Shown: positions 18,480 through 26,890 of the stretch, piece after piece
How positions within the stretch are numbered: the first letter of the stretch is position 1
How the letters are laid out: every line of letters begins with the position of its first letter
From: JAFDZW01 sp035632315
GTDB lineage: Bacteria; Bacteroidota; Ignavibacteria; Palsa-1295
DNA length: 64,000 bases
Direction of reading: 5' to 3'
Assembly: GCA_035632315.1 (NCBI GenBank)
Contig: DASQGZ010000042.1
Location: forward strand, 15,308 to 79,307
Program-made: the position numbers and the translations under genes
The notes under the pieces: model-generated
What the model was told of the DNA's origin: nothing
Database searches by the model: none
The model's input: the letters and a program-made list of their open reading frames with translations, nothing else

Positions 18480-20066
18480 TTGTCAAGAAAGAACAATACG
18501 TTGATCCGATCGCTGCGAATCATTGTCTTACTGGTGTTCATAGGTTTCCTCCCCAAATCTCTTTGCGCACAGGATTCGTCAGCAAGAAGTTCGAAAGTCA
18601 AACGCCAAAAGATTAACCTGGGAAGGCTTGTCAACTCACGATATTCCGAATTGGCTCCGATCATCTCTCCGAACGGAAAATTACTATTTTTTACGATGGG
18701 GAAGGAGAATCCGGCTAATCTTGGCGAAGAGCATTTACAAGATTGCTACGTTTCCCATTTATTGCCGAACGGTAAATGGTCGGCGCCAAAGAATCTCGGC
18801 GTACCGATCAATTCTACGGGCAACGACGCAATTCAAGGTGTTTCGCCCGATGGCCGAACACTCTTTATTAAAAACTTTGTGTATAATGAAACCAGCGGAC
18901 TTTGCTTTGCCAGGCTTGACTCTACGGGAAACTGGAGGATTACGCCGATCACGATCAACGGATATTCTAATTCCAGCCGGCTTTCCTCGCAATGCATCAG
19001 TGTCAATGGAGACTATATCATTGTTTCGATCGAACGGGAAGATGGCTATGGCGGGCTTGATCTGTATGTTTGCAAGTTAATTGATAGAGCAAAGAATATC
19101 TACGGGCCACCCCAAAACTTAGGTCTTGTGCTTAATACGCAGGCAGATGATTTTGCTCCGTTCCTTGCCGCGGACAGCAAGACACTTTATTTTTCATCAC
19201 GAGGGCGCGGAGGATACGGCGATGCAGACGTTTTTGTCACCAAACGGCTCGACGACTCGTGGGTGAATTGGACAGCGCCAAAAAATATGGGTCCTGATAT
19301 TAACACAGAAGGGATGGATGCATATTACAGCGTACCCGCGTCAGGCGACGTTGCGTATTTTTCGTCGTTGAATGGCTCCAATGGACTTGATCTGTATAAG
19401 ATCGAACTGTTACCTGACGAGCGTCCTGACCCGGTGATGCTTCTGCAAGGCAAGGTGACAAATGCTGCCGGAGAAATGATCCATGCTTCGGTCATGGCAA
19501 CCGATCTGAAAATGAATATGGAGATCGCCCGCTCGGAATCTTCAGAAGGTTTAGGCGAATTCTTTCTTGTCCTGCCGAGCGACAACAATTATCGCATATC
19601 TGTTTCTGCAACCGGGTATTTGCCATATAGCACAGAGGTCGATGTCCCAAGCACATTACAATCTTCGGATACGTCAATTTCTGTCATTCTTGATACCATT
19701 GGCGTGGGAAGCGTTGCGACGATAGAAGATATCTATTTTGATTTTAACCAGGCAACTTTAAAACCCGAATCATTTTTTTCTCTCGATGCACTTTCGGAGT
19801 TGCTTCGGTCCAACCAAAAATGGATCGTTAGAATTGAAGGATATACCGATAGCGTTGGAACAATTGAATTTAATAAGCGTCTATCCTTTGAGCGCGCCAG
19901 ATCAGTTGTCGAGTATCTTGTGAGTAAACATATTGAATTAAAGCGCCTTGAAGCTGTTGGCTTTGGCCCGGATGACCCTGTCGCTGACAATAGTACCGAA
20001 GAAGGGCGCAGGAAAAACCGGCGTGTTGAATTTCGGATCGTAAAAATATCGGGTGAAGAAAAATAA
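18480..20066 (+). CDS. PD40-repeat OmpA-family envelope protein
   Basis: 528 residues starting at TTG with a signal peptide (hydrophobic residues 12-25, cleavage near LCAQ|DS). Residues about 55-310 carry PD40/WD40-like beta-propeller repeats (SPNGKLLFF, SPDGRTLFI, ADSKTLYFSSRGRGG, YFSSLNGSNGLDLYKI). A carboxypeptidase-regulatory-like strand domain follows near 325-410. The last 110 residues are an OmpA peptidoglycan-binding domain (IYFDFNQATLKPES, EGYTDSVG, NKRLSFERA, GRRKNRRVEF). This architecture is common in Bacteroidota, including the T9SS component PorE, though that identity is not shown here. It begins 19 bases after tRNA-Cys and ends 2 bases before rimP, so it may be part of the rimP-nusA-infB transcript. 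Confidence 0.88.
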   Translation: MSRKNNTLIRSLRIIVLLVFIGFLPKSLCAQDSSARSSKVKRQKINLGRLVNSRYSELAPIISPNGKLLFFTMGKENPANLGEEHLQDCYVSHLLPNGKWSAPKNLGVPINSTGNDAIQGVSPDGRTLFIKNFVYNETSGLCFARLDSTGNWRITPITINGYSNSSRLSSQCISVNGDYIIVSIEREDGYGGLDLYVCKLIDRAKNIYGPPQNLGLVLNTQADDFAPFLAADSKTLYFSSRGRGGYGDADVFVTKRLDDSWVNWTAPKNMGPDINTEGMDAYYSVPASGDVAYFSSLNGSNGLDLYKIELLPDERPDPVMLLQGKVTNAAGEMIHASVMATDLKMNMEIARSESSEGLGEFFLVLPSDNNYRISVSATGYLPYSTEVDVPSTLQSSDTSISVILDTIGVGSVATIEDIYFDFNQATLKPESFFSLDALSELLRSNQKWIVRIEGYTDSVGTIEFNKRLSFERARSVVEYLVSKHIELKRLEAVGFGPDDPVADNSTEEGRRKNRRVEFRIVKISGEEK

Positions 20067-20068
20067 AT

Positions 20069-20560
20069 ATGGACCCCAAACAAAAGCATCAGATCGAAGA
20101 GTACGCAAAAGAGGAGGCTGGCAAGCTCGGCTTGGTAATTCTTCATTCTAACTTCAGGGGGAGCAGCCAGCGGCCTATCATAGAGATAACCCTTGACGGT
20201 GACAGGGCAATACTGGTTGAAGATTGCGAGAAGGTTAGCAAGTCAATACTGCAATTTATTGATAATCTGGTAAATAACGCAGTTAATTACCGACTCGATG
20301 TATTATCTCCAGGGATTGATGAACCATTGAATTATGATTTTCAGCTTAGAAGAAGCCTCGAAAAGACAATTGCCGTAAAATATAGGGCTGGCGAATCGAT
20401 CGTTGAAAAAAAAGGGAAACTTGTCCATTATGATGATTTTCAGATTGGAATTTTAGAAACAGCCGCCTCCTCACGATCAGGGAAGTCAAAAGATGAACGG
20501 GTCACGACAATTGCACGAGCGGACATAAGTTCAATGAATCAAGTAGCTGTGATTCGGTAA
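20069..20560 (+). CDS. rimP: Ribosome maturation factor RimP
   Basis: Cytoplasmic factor for 30S subunit assembly. 163 residues in two domains: an N-terminal alpha/beta domain with EITLDGDRAILVEDCEKVSKSI and the family segment YRLDVLSPGIDEPL, then a C-terminal SH3-like barrel. The position directly before nusA-infB is the standard bacterial arrangement. It starts 2 bases after the OmpA-family gene. Confidence 0.94.
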   Translation: MDPKQKHQIEEYAKEEAGKLGLVILHSNFRGSSQRPIIEITLDGDRAILVEDCEKVSKSILQFIDNLVNNAVNYRLDVLSPGIDEPLNYDFQLRRSLEKTIAVKYRAGESIVEKKGKLVHYDDFQIGILETAASSRSGKSKDERVTTIARADISSMNQVAVIR

Positions 20561-20636
20561 ATAATGGAACCGGAGTGAATTTTCGGGCTGATTTTACTGT
20601 TACATAATATCTCAAAAGCTGTTTTTCGGTATTCAG

Positions 20637-20669
20637 CAGACTTTGGGTGCCAAAGTCTGTTTGTATTTT
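20637..20669 (+). terminator. Intrinsic terminator or attenuator between rimP and nusA
   Basis: A perfect 10-bp stem (CAGACTTTGG at 20637-20646, CCAAAGTCTG at 20650-20659, 3-base loop) is followed by TTTGTATTTT. It ends nine bases before the nusA ATG at 20679. Because nusA-infB must be expressed, partial termination is more likely than a complete stop. Confidence 0.75.
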
Positions 20670-20678
20670 AGGCTGTTT

Positions 20679-22013
20679 ATGAACCCTCAAATTGTAGAAT
20701 CATTCGCGGAGATGGTCCGCGAGAAAGGCATAGATCGCGATATCCTGATGTCCGTCATCGAGGAGACGTTCGCGATGATGGTGCGCAAAAAATATGGTCA
20801 GGAAGCGAAATTCGATATTGTTATGAATATGGACAAAGGCGATATCGAAATTTATCTTGAAAAGTCCGTCGTAAACATTGTAGAAGACCCAACGATACAG
20901 ATCTCGGTTGCCGATGCACGTGCGAAATCGGGCGAAGACCTTGAAGATGGCGACGAATATGTAGAGATCATCCGTACGACAAAAGATTTTGGCCGCCGAC
21001 TAATCATCACGGCAAAGCAGAACCTGAACCAAAAAATTCGTGAGATTGAAAAAGACAATCTGTATAACGAATACAATGGCCTTCTTGGTGATATTATCGT
21101 CGGCGAAGTGTATCAGCAGCGGCGTGGCGATCTATTTATTCTTCATGACCGTCGCGAACTTCTGCTGCCGGCAAGTGAGCAGATACAGCGTGAACGTTGG
21201 CGCAAAGGGGATAATATCCGTGCGCTTGTTAAAGAAGTACGGCGAAATTCAGTAAATTCGACCCCGATCGTCATTCTTTCGCGTACGGACAACCGCTTTC
21301 TTGCAAAGTTGATGGAGATTGAAGTACCTGAAATTTTTGACGGCTTTATTACGATCAAAGCAATTGCACGCGAACCAGGTGAGCGTGCAAAAGTCGCCGT
21401 TGAATCGAACGACGAGCGTATCGATCCGGTCGGCGCTTGCGTCGGAATGAAAGGCGTTCGTATTCACTCGATTGTTCGTGAATTGGCGAACGAAAGTATC
21501 GATGTTATTCCGTGGGCAGACGATCCTGCAGTATTTCTCGGCCGTGCATTGTCGCCGGCAAAGCTTATTTCTGTCGATCTTGACGAAGAGCATCATACGG
21601 CGACTGCTCTCGTCTCCGACGACCAGGTATCGCTTGCGATTGGCAAACAGGGTCAGAATGTTCGTCTTGCTTCAAAGCTAACCGGGTACCAGATCAATCT
21701 TGTCAAAGAAGCTCGCGACGAAGAAGATATCGAGCTTATCGAATTCCGCGACGAACTTGGGCTCGATCTTTACACCGAGCTTATTAAAACCCGCATCGAT
21801 ACAGCGCGTGAGTTTCTCGATGCGCCGGAAGAAGTGTTACTTAAAATTCCCGGACTTACACCCGAGCGTATCGGTGAAGTCAGAAAGATTTTATCTTCAG
21901 AGCTGACACAGGCTGATCAGGAACTTGAGACAATCGCCGAGAAAGCCGGTTTCAAACTGACCACTATGCGAGCAGAAGATAAAGAAGAGTCATCCGAGAT
22001 CAAAGCTCAATGA
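20679..22013 (+). CDS. nusA: Transcription termination/antitermination factor NusA
   Basis: RNA polymerase-associated factor affecting pausing, termination and antitermination. From ATG 20679 it has 444 residues. Order: N-terminal polymerase-binding domain with the usual start NPQIVESFAEMVREKGI, an S1 domain (GDIIVGEVYQQRRGDLFI), then KH domains (DPVGACVGMKGVRIHSIVRE and the GKQGQNVRLASKLTGY segment). A short C-terminal part with a helix-hairpin-helix-like LLKIPGLTPERIGEVRK follows. The acidic repeats of E. coli NusA are absent, which is normal outside Gammaproteobacteria. The frame is open to 20643, but the ATG fits the family start and lies beyond the hairpin. Confidence 0.96.
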   Translation: MNPQIVESFAEMVREKGIDRDILMSVIEETFAMMVRKKYGQEAKFDIVMNMDKGDIEIYLEKSVVNIVEDPTIQISVADARAKSGEDLEDGDEYVEIIRTTKDFGRRLIITAKQNLNQKIREIEKDNLYNEYNGLLGDIIVGEVYQQRRGDLFILHDRRELLLPASEQIQRERWRKGDNIRALVKEVRRNSVNSTPIVILSRTDNRFLAKLMEIEVPEIFDGFITIKAIAREPGERAKVAVESNDERIDPVGACVGMKGVRIHSIVRELANESIDVIPWADDPAVFLGRALSPAKLISVDLDEEHHTATALVSDDQVSLAIGKQGQNVRLASKLTGYQINLVKEARDEEDIELIEFRDELGLDLYTELIKTRIDTAREFLDAPEEVLLKIPGLTPERIGEVRKILSSELTQADQELETIAEKAGFKLTTMRAEDKEESSEIKAQ

Positions 22014-22074
22014 GTGCGATGATACGGCTGGCTCAGTATAGAAGTCACGAATTTATTCAGAAACGTTCGAACGT

Positions 22075-24780
22075 ATGGCGGTTGAATCGGCCGAAAAAAC
22101 GAAGAAGCCTACTGTCCGAACCCTGGCAACAGAACTTAATATCAGCCATGACACACTGATCGAGTTCTTGCAGACCAAGGGGTTCACGGGCATTAAGACC
22201 ATTATGTCAAAAATTGACGATGACGGTCTTGATGTTGTGATGAAACACTTCGGAAAAGAAAAGGACGTTGCTGAAAAACGTCAGAAAAAGGTCGCCGCAT
22301 TTAAGGAAAAAAGAACCAAGCCGAAGACTGAGGCCGAAGTTGAGGCACCAAGGGCGCAGCCTGAGGCTGCTGAAAAAGCTTCCGAGAAAGAGATCGTTGA
22401 AGAAATAAAACCTCTTGATGTCCCTGAGCAGAAGAAAAAAGAGGTTGAAGTTACTATTGAACAACCCGCAGCCGATGAGAATGAAGTTTTGGCTGCGCAA
22501 GAACCGGTCATCTCGGATGCTGTCGAAACTCCTGCAAAAGAAGTCCATGAAGTTGCAGAAGATGACCATGATCACGAAGCAAGGCGCAAACGCAGAAAAA
22601 AGAAAACCACTACGCTTTTGATGTCTTCCGGCACTGAAAATGCTGCCGTTATGCCGGGGCTCAAGATCAAAGGGAAGATCGATCTCGAAGCATTAAAGCC
22701 CCAAAAGAAAGAACAGCCGAAACCTGTTCTGCAGAAAAAATCAGAAATTAAACGGGATAAATTCAAGCCCGGTGACTCCCGCAGAAATAAGATTGACTTT
22801 GGCGAAACTGATACAACAAAGAAGCGCGGTCGCACCGATAAGCCGGCTGTTAACGATCGTGACGTAAAAGACGCCGTCAGGCGGACAATGACAGGCCTTG
22901 ACGAGGGCCGCAGCCTTGCCGGACGTGCGCGAATGAGGAAACAAAAGCGCAAAGAGCGCCACGAAACCGAAGAACGCAAGCTTCAGGAGCAGACTGCTGA
23001 AGAAGCTACGGTCATTCGCCCGACAGAATTTGTGACGGCCAATGAGCTCGCCAATTTAATGAATGTTGATGTCGGCGAGATCATCACGAAGTGCATTGCG
23101 CTCGGCTTGATGGTTTCCATCAATCAGCGCCTTGATAAAGATACAATTCAGCTCGTAGCCGACGAATTCGGATTTACGGTTGAATTCCAGGAGGAGTACA
23201 CGACCGATACTCTTGAAGATGAAGAAGACGCGCCTGAGACACTAAAGACTCGTCCTCCGGTCGTAACGATCATGGGCCACGTCGATCACGGTAAAACATC
23301 GCTGCTTGATTATATCCGTAAATCGAACGTTGTCGCAGGTGAATCAGGCGGCATCACGCAGCATATCGGCGCTTACGAAGTGTCGCTCGATAACGGACGT
23401 CAGATCACATTTCTCGATACGCCGGGCCACGAAGCATTTACAGCAATGCGCGCCCGCGGCGCGCAAGTGACGGATATTGTTATTCTCGTCGTTGCTGCCG
23501 ATGATAACGTAATGCCGCAAACATGGGAAGCTATTTCACACGCCCAAGCAGCGAGCGTCCCGATCGTTATTGCGCTCAATAAAATCGATCGCCCAGAGTC
23601 GAATCCTGACCGGATTCGTCAGCAGCTTTCGGATAAGAACGTTCTTGTAGAAGAATGGGGCGGGAAATACGGCACAGTAGAAATTTCTGCCAGAACAGGG
23701 AAGAATATCGACAAATTATTAGAGCGTGTCCTGCTCGAAGCAGATATTCTTGACTTGAAAGCAAACCCTGATCGTGTAGCGCGGGGTGTTGTTATTGAAG
23801 CAGAGGTCGATCGCGGCAGAGGGACTCAGGCGACGGTTCTTGTTCAGAAGGGGACACTTAAAATGGGTGATCCGTTCATCGCCGGGATGTATTCCGGCCG
23901 CGTGCGCGCTATGTTCGATGAACGCGGAAATAGGGTAGAGATCGCCCCACCGTCACGGCCGGTTCAATTGCTCGGCTTTGACGGTATTCCACAAGCCGGA
24001 GACCAATTTATTGTTGTTGATTCGGACAGTCTTGCAAAAGATATTTCCAGCAGACGGCTGCAACTCAGACGCGAACAGAATTTCAAACAAATTCACAGCG
24101 TCATCAGCCTCGATGATATTTCACAGCAGATCAAAGAGGGGAATATCCAAAACCTTCGGATTATTCTCAAAGGTGACGTTGACGGGTCTGTTGAAGCATT
24201 GGCTGACTCCTTGCTGCGCTTATCGACTGCCGAAGTAAAAGTGGATATCATCCATCGCGCTGTTGGCGCGATTACTGAGAACGATGTCGTTCTTGCCGCA
24301 GCGAGCAACGCGATCATTGTCGGCTTCCATGTCAGGCCGAATATAGACGCGCGAAAACTTGCTGCAGCCGAGCATGTTGATATTCGTCTGTATAACGTCA
24401 TTTACGATTGTATAAACGAAATTCGCACGGCACTCGAGGGTATGCTTGCACCCGAGCAAAAAGAAGAAGTCATCGGTTCTGCCGAAGTCCGCGACCTCTT
24501 TAAAGTACCGAAGGTTGGTACTGTTGCCGGATGTTACGTGCTCGACGGAAAACTCATTCGCAATGCGAAGGTGCGCGTCGTACGTGACGGTATTGAAGTT
24601 TTCAATGGTGCGCTTTCGTCACTGAAGCGATTTAAAGACGATGTCCGCGAAGTTGATACAGGCTATGAATGCGGTCTGAGCCTTGAAAACTTTAATGACC
24701 TCAAAGTCGGCGATATCATCGAAGACTATAAGATCGTCGAAGTGAAGCGTAAGCTTGAAACGACCGTACCTGCACGTTAA
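22075..24780 (+). CDS. infB: Translation initiation factor IF-2
   Basis: GTPase that brings fMet-tRNA to the 30S subunit. 901 residues. The N-terminal IF2_N module (VRTLATELNISHDTLIEFL) is followed by about 300 residues of charged, E/K/A-rich linker, a second IF2_N-like domain, then the G domain with G1 GHVDHGKTS starting at residue 401, G3 DTPGHEAF and G4 NKID. Domains II, III and the fMet-tRNA-binding C-terminal domain follow. It lies 61 bases after nusA. A 12-base perfect palindrome ACGTTCGAACGT (22063-22074) directly touches the ATG. Confidence 0.97.
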   Translation: MAVESAEKTKKPTVRTLATELNISHDTLIEFLQTKGFTGIKTIMSKIDDDGLDVVMKHFGKEKDVAEKRQKKVAAFKEKRTKPKTEAEVEAPRAQPEAAEKASEKEIVEEIKPLDVPEQKKKEVEVTIEQPAADENEVLAAQEPVISDAVETPAKEVHEVAEDDHDHEARRKRRKKKTTTLLMSSGTENAAVMPGLKIKGKIDLEALKPQKKEQPKPVLQKKSEIKRDKFKPGDSRRNKIDFGETDTTKKRGRTDKPAVNDRDVKDAVRRTMTGLDEGRSLAGRARMRKQKRKERHETEERKLQEQTAEEATVIRPTEFVTANELANLMNVDVGEIITKCIALGLMVSINQRLDKDTIQLVADEFGFTVEFQEEYTTDTLEDEEDAPETLKTRPPVVTIMGHVDHGKTSLLDYIRKSNVVAGESGGITQHIGAYEVSLDNGRQITFLDTPGHEAFTAMRARGAQVTDIVILVVAADDNVMPQTWEAISHAQAASVPIVIALNKIDRPESNPDRIRQQLSDKNVLVEEWGGKYGTVEISARTGKNIDKLLERVLLEADILDLKANPDRVARGVVIEAEVDRGRGTQATVLVQKGTLKMGDPFIAGMYSGRVRAMFDERGNRVEIAPPSRPVQLLGFDGIPQAGDQFIVVDSDSLAKDISSRRLQLRREQNFKQIHSVISLDDISQQIKEGNIQNLRIILKGDVDGSVEALADSLLRLSTAEVKVDIIHRAVGAITENDVVLAAASNAIIVGFHVRPNIDARKLAAAEHVDIRLYNVIYDCINEIRTALEGMLAPEQKEEVIGSAEVRDLFKVPKVGTVAGCYVLDGKLIRNAKVRVVRDGIEVFNGALSSLKRFKDDVREVDTGYECGLSLENFNDLKVGDIIEDYKIVEVKRKLETTVPAR

Positions 24781-24791
24781 TTGTTGCAACT

Positions 24792-25157
24792 ATGTCTATC
24801 AGGACCGAACGTGTAGCCGGAGAAATTCAAAAATCACTTGCGGAAATTCTGCAACAGGATTTCTCATATCTTTATGACGGATTATTGACTGTTACGACCG
24901 TTCGAGTCACTCCCGATCTCCGTCATTGCAAAGCATATATTTCTCTCATTTCGAAGAATGCCTCCAGAGATCAGTCCTTATTGAAAATTCAAAAAGAGAC
25001 CCCGCGTATTCGTATGGCTCTTGCGCATTCTGTCCGGATGCGATACGTACCTGAATTGCACTTCTACCTCGATGACACTCAGGATGAAGTTGACCGCATC
25101 GAGCATTTATTTAAAGAAATCCACCGCCGTGAAGACCAGCACAAAGATCGAGAATGA
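24792..25157 (+). CDS. rbfA: Ribosome-binding factor A
   Basis: KH-type 30S maturation factor, 121 residues. It starts SIRTERVAGEIQKSLAEILQ, a classic RbfA opening, and contains LTVTTVRVTPDLRHCKAYIS and the C-terminal VPELHFYLDDTQDEVDRIEHL. It lies 11 bases after infB and is followed by truB, the usual infB-rbfA-truB order. Confidence 0.95.
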   Translation: MSIRTERVAGEIQKSLAEILQQDFSYLYDGLLTVTTVRVTPDLRHCKAYISLISKNASRDQSLLKIQKETPRIRMALAHSVRMRYVPELHFYLDDTQDEVDRIEHLFKEIHRREDQHKDRE

Positions 25158-25206
25158 TCTCATTCCGATCTTTACCAAGAGTGATCTGGAGTCGAGAAGT
25201 GCAGAA

Positions 25207-25905
25207 GTGACGCAGCAATTGCTCTCACTTAATGGCGGAATGCTTCTGGTCGATAAGATATACGGAGTTACTTCGTTCGTTGTTGTCTATTCCCTGAGAA
25301 AACAACTTTCATCTCTAAGCGATGGGGCTTGGATCAAAGTTGGGCACGCCGGCACACTTGATCCACTTGCGACAGGTCTTGTCATCGTCGGATCGAGACG
25401 GGCGACGCGATCGCTGACTTCATTTCTCGGGGCAGAGAAAGAATATGAGGTCGAGCTCCGTCTCGGCATCACCACTCCGAGTTTTGATCTCGAAAGACCG
25501 ATAACAGTGACGCATGATCTGTCCGGAATCACTACAGGTGAAGTTGAGGACTGCGTATTAACTTTTATCGGCAAACAATCTCAAACTCCGCCGATATTCA
25601 GCGCTATCAAGCAAAACGGTAAGCCTGTCTATAAAAAAGCTCACAAAGGAAAGAAAGTTGAGATGGGGCCGAAAGAGGTCGAAATATATTCTATCAGCGG
25701 CATTACAGTTAATTTCCCGTATGTCCGATTTACCGTTGCTTGCTCGAAGGGTACTTATATTCGAAGCCTTGTGAACGATATTGGTCAAAAACTCGGTACG
25801 GGAGCCACCCTTATCAACCTCAGGCGTACAAAGATCGGCAATTTTTCGGTTACGGACGCGATCGAACAATCACAAATTTCTTCTCTTGCTGCTCAAATTG
25901 CTTAG
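25207..25905 (+). CDS. truB: tRNA pseudouridine(55) synthase
   Basis: Makes pseudouridine 55 in the T loop of tRNAs. The catalytic aspartate is in GHAGTLDPLATG. Further family signatures are QTPPIFSAIKQNGKPVYKKA and CSKGTYIRSLVNDIG. The frame stays open upstream into rbfA. I chose GTG 25207, giving a leader MTQQLLSLNGGMLLVDK that matches TruB lengths; TTG 25219 and ATG 25240 are alternatives. About 232 residues, shorter than E. coli TruB because the C-terminal PUA-like domain seems missing, as in type-2 TruB. It ends 3 bases before ribF. Confidence 0.92.
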   Translation: MTQQLLSLNGGMLLVDKIYGVTSFVVVYSLRKQLSSLSDGAWIKVGHAGTLDPLATGLVIVGSRRATRSLTSFLGAEKEYEVELRLGITTPSFDLERPITVTHDLSGITTGEVEDCVLTFIGKQSQTPPIFSAIKQNGKPVYKKAHKGKKVEMGPKEVEIYSISGITVNFPYVRFTVACSKGTYIRSLVNDIGQKLGTGATLINLRRTKIGNFSVTDAIEQSQISSLAAQIA

Positions 25906-25908
25906 TGA

Positions 25909-26838
25909 ATGAAAATAACTCACGGAATTGAGCAGATAAAATTTGCAAAGCTCACTGCAACGACGCTCGGCAGTTATGACGGACTTCACCTAGGGCATCG
26001 GGATATTCTCCAAACGTTAATAAACAGGAAAACTGATAGCGGTTATTCACGCTCAGTCGTTGTCACGTTCGACCCTCATCCTCAAGAAATATTGCGAAAG
26101 AATAATACTGACATACAACTGCTGACAACGATCGAAGAACGGCTTGAGCTCTTTGCTTCTGCAGGTATAGATGAGACTGTTATCATTGCGTTCACCAAAG
26201 AATTTTCCGAGACAACATATCGAGATTTCTTTAATAATATTCTGGTCGATAAATTAGGGACTCGTGAAATGATTGTCGGTCACGATCATGCGTTTGGAAA
26301 GAATAGGGAAGGTGATATTGCTCACTTAAAGATACTTGCAGCAGAACGGGAGGTCGCCGTTACAGAAGTACCACCGCATAGGATCGCTAATGAAACGATC
26401 AGCTCGACCAAGATCCGGCATTATCTACTCGGCGGGGATATTCAGATTGCTAATTCATATCTCGGAAGGAAATATTCATTAACAGGAGTTGTCGTCAGCG
26501 GAGATAAGTTGGGGCGTACACTTGGTTTTCCAACGGCTAATGTCAAGATTCCTGCGAATAAACTCATTCCAAAAGATGGCATCTATGCCGGCATCGCTTC
26601 ACATCAAACTAATGATTATTTGGCGGCAATAAGCATCGGAACGCGCCCGACTGTCACGGAATCGCCCAATCGAATTATTGAAGCAGCATTACTTGATTTT
26701 TCAGGCGATCTCTACGACGAACAAATTCGTCTCTCCCTTTCTGATTATTTGCGCGACCAAATAAAATTCGCTTCTCTTGAAGAATTAAAAGGACAGATTG
26801 AGCAAGACATCGAGCTTGTAAAAGAATTGTCGGAATGA
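25909..26838 (+). CDS. ribF: Bifunctional riboflavin kinase / FAD synthetase
   Basis: Converts riboflavin to FMN and FMN to FAD. 309 residues. The N-terminal adenylyltransferase domain shows GSYDGLHLGHRDIL, VTFDPHPQEIL and the SSTKIRHYLLGGDI motif. The C-terminal kinase domain shows GRTLGFPTANV (residues near 200-212) and a conserved GIYAG. It follows truB by 3 bases, a common arrangement. No FMN riboswitch is seen upstream, and the gene is embedded in the infB operon. Confidence 0.96.
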   Translation: MKITHGIEQIKFAKLTATTLGSYDGLHLGHRDILQTLINRKTDSGYSRSVVVTFDPHPQEILRKNNTDIQLLTTIEERLELFASAGIDETVIIAFTKEFSETTYRDFFNNILVDKLGTREMIVGHDHAFGKNREGDIAHLKILAAEREVAVTEVPPHRIANETISSTKIRHYLLGGDIQIANSYLGRKYSLTGVVVSGDKLGRTLGFPTANVKIPANKLIPKDGIYAGIASHQTNDYLAAISIGTRPTVTESPNRIIEAALLDFSGDLYDEQIRLSLSDYLRDQIKFASLEELKGQIEQDIELVKELSE

Positions 26839-26854
26839 TCTGTTTTTTTCTCTG

Positions 26855-26862
26855 TATATTTG
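26855..26862 (+). promoter_or_regulatory. Candidate Bacteroidota-type -7 element before the heme-motif barrel gene
   Basis: TATATTTG matches the FCB -7 consensus TAnnTTTG exactly and lies 28 bases before the ATG at 26891. A good -33 TTTG at the expected distance is not seen, so the call rests on one box. Confidence 0.3.
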
Positions 26863-26890
26863 TATGTTGTAACAAACATTCAAAATATAT

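Noticed and set aside
20643..20678. Extension of nusA to 20643
   Set aside because: It would include the hairpin region; the ATG at 20679 matches the family start.
25021..25206. Extension of truB into rbfA
   Set aside because: TruB homologues start near the NGG-LLVDK motif; the upstream codons overlap rbfA.
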